NCBI RefSeq assembly: GCF_013374995.1
Contig: NZ_CP056031.1
Span: 1 to 28,775 of the forward strand
From: Pseudomonas eucalypticola
GTDB lineage: Bacteria; Pseudomonadota; Gammaproteobacteria; Pseudomonadales; Pseudomonadaceae
Reading direction: 5' to 3'
Length of the DNA stretch: 28,775 nucleotides
The notes under the pieces are model-generated. The model was not told the origin of the DNA. It did not search any database and saw only the letters and a program-made list of their open reading frames with translations. Below, piece by piece: positions 28,671-28,775 of this stretch (its first letter is position 1; every line of letters starts with the position of its first letter). A program made the translations under genes and the position numbers.

Positions 28671-28775
28671 ATGGATAAGAACGACGGGATACTGGTCGAT
28701 ACTTTGTTCGTGGGGCCTACGCGCCCCACGATGCGCTGGGGTGTCACCTGGCAAGCCTTCATCATCAACATGATG
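28671..28775 (+). CDS. virB3: VirB3-like T4SS protein, N-terminal part (continues at base 1)
   Basis: The first 35 codons (begins MDKNDGILVDTLFVGPTRP) run exactly to the window end and resume in frame at base 1. The motif LFVGPTRPTMRWGVTW is the conserved VirB3 start (small inner-membrane T4SS component). Position after virB2 and before virB4 is canonical. A weak GAGG ribosome-binding site lies about 6 bases upstream. Confidence 0.9.
   Translation, partial: MDKNDGILVDTLFVGPTRPTMRWGVTWQAFIINMM

Noticed and set aside
1..28775. CRISPR array, tRNA or rRNA genes
   Set aside because: No regularly spaced direct repeats and no tRNA cloverleaf or rRNA-like sequence seen on reading both strands.
1..28775. 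IncP-1 KorB operators (TTTAGCSGCTAAA) and KorA operators (GTTTAGCTAAAC)
   Set aside because: Looked for and not found as intact copies; only partial matches inside coding sequence such as TTTTTAGCGGCC near 27453.

Overview
The window reads as one complete, small conjugative plasmid of 28,775 bp rather than a chromosomal segment. The virB3 reading frame starts at 28671, fills the last 35 codons exactly, and continues in the same frame from base 1, so the molecule is almost certainly circular and was cut inside virB3. The backbone (VirB-type T4SS, VirD4, MOB-P relaxase with MobC, KorA/IncC/KorB-type control and partition genes, KfrB-domain protein) is typical of broad-host-range plasmids related to the IncP-1/IncU/PromA groups. 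Pseudomonas or a similar gamma- or beta-proteobacterium is the likely host; the host is an inference. I see no resistance, catabolic or virulence cargo.

Layout, reading around the circle. (1) Transfer operon, + strand, 27430 -> 28775/1 -> 13674: secreted protein, unknown 100-aa protein, virB2, virB3, virB4, virB5, lipoprotein, virB6, (internal terminator), virB7, virB8, virB9, virB10, virB11, virD4, a large ankyrin-LPD7-KfrB polyvalent protein, virB1 transglycosylase, then a strong terminator. (2) Two minus-strand accessory operons of small unknown genes (13718-15334 and 16181-17809), separated by a serine resolvase gene with a palindrome upstream. (3) Mobilisation module, minus strand: relaxase and MobC (17963-19550), followed by an oriT with a MOB-P nic-like sequence near 19651-19658. 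(4) SprT-type metalloprotease and an unknown gene (+), each with palindromic operator-like sites. (5) Partition/global regulator operon, minus strand: korA, parA/incC, parB/korB, small membrane protein (24099-21706). (6) About 980 bp without genes (24100-25080), full of inverted repeats. (7) RHH regulator, LPD29 protein (both minus) and a DUF3991/TOPRIM primase-like gene (+), leading back to the transfer operon.

Three things stand out. First, no recognisable replication initiator is present; the structured gene-free region is the best origin candidate. Second, there is a dispersed set of small palindromic sites: six copies around GTTTGTACAAAC (same GTTT-N4-AAAC frame as the IncP KorA operator), three copies of a CCTAASACATA-half-site palindrome, and several pairwise-shared leader or operator elements, which suggest a home-grown regulatory network. 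Third, virB3, virB4, virB6 and korA each carry single-base indels, mostly in homopolymers, concentrated within 4 kb of the linearisation point; uncorrected long-read error at the contig end is the simplest explanation, real decay of the T4SS ATPase the alternative.
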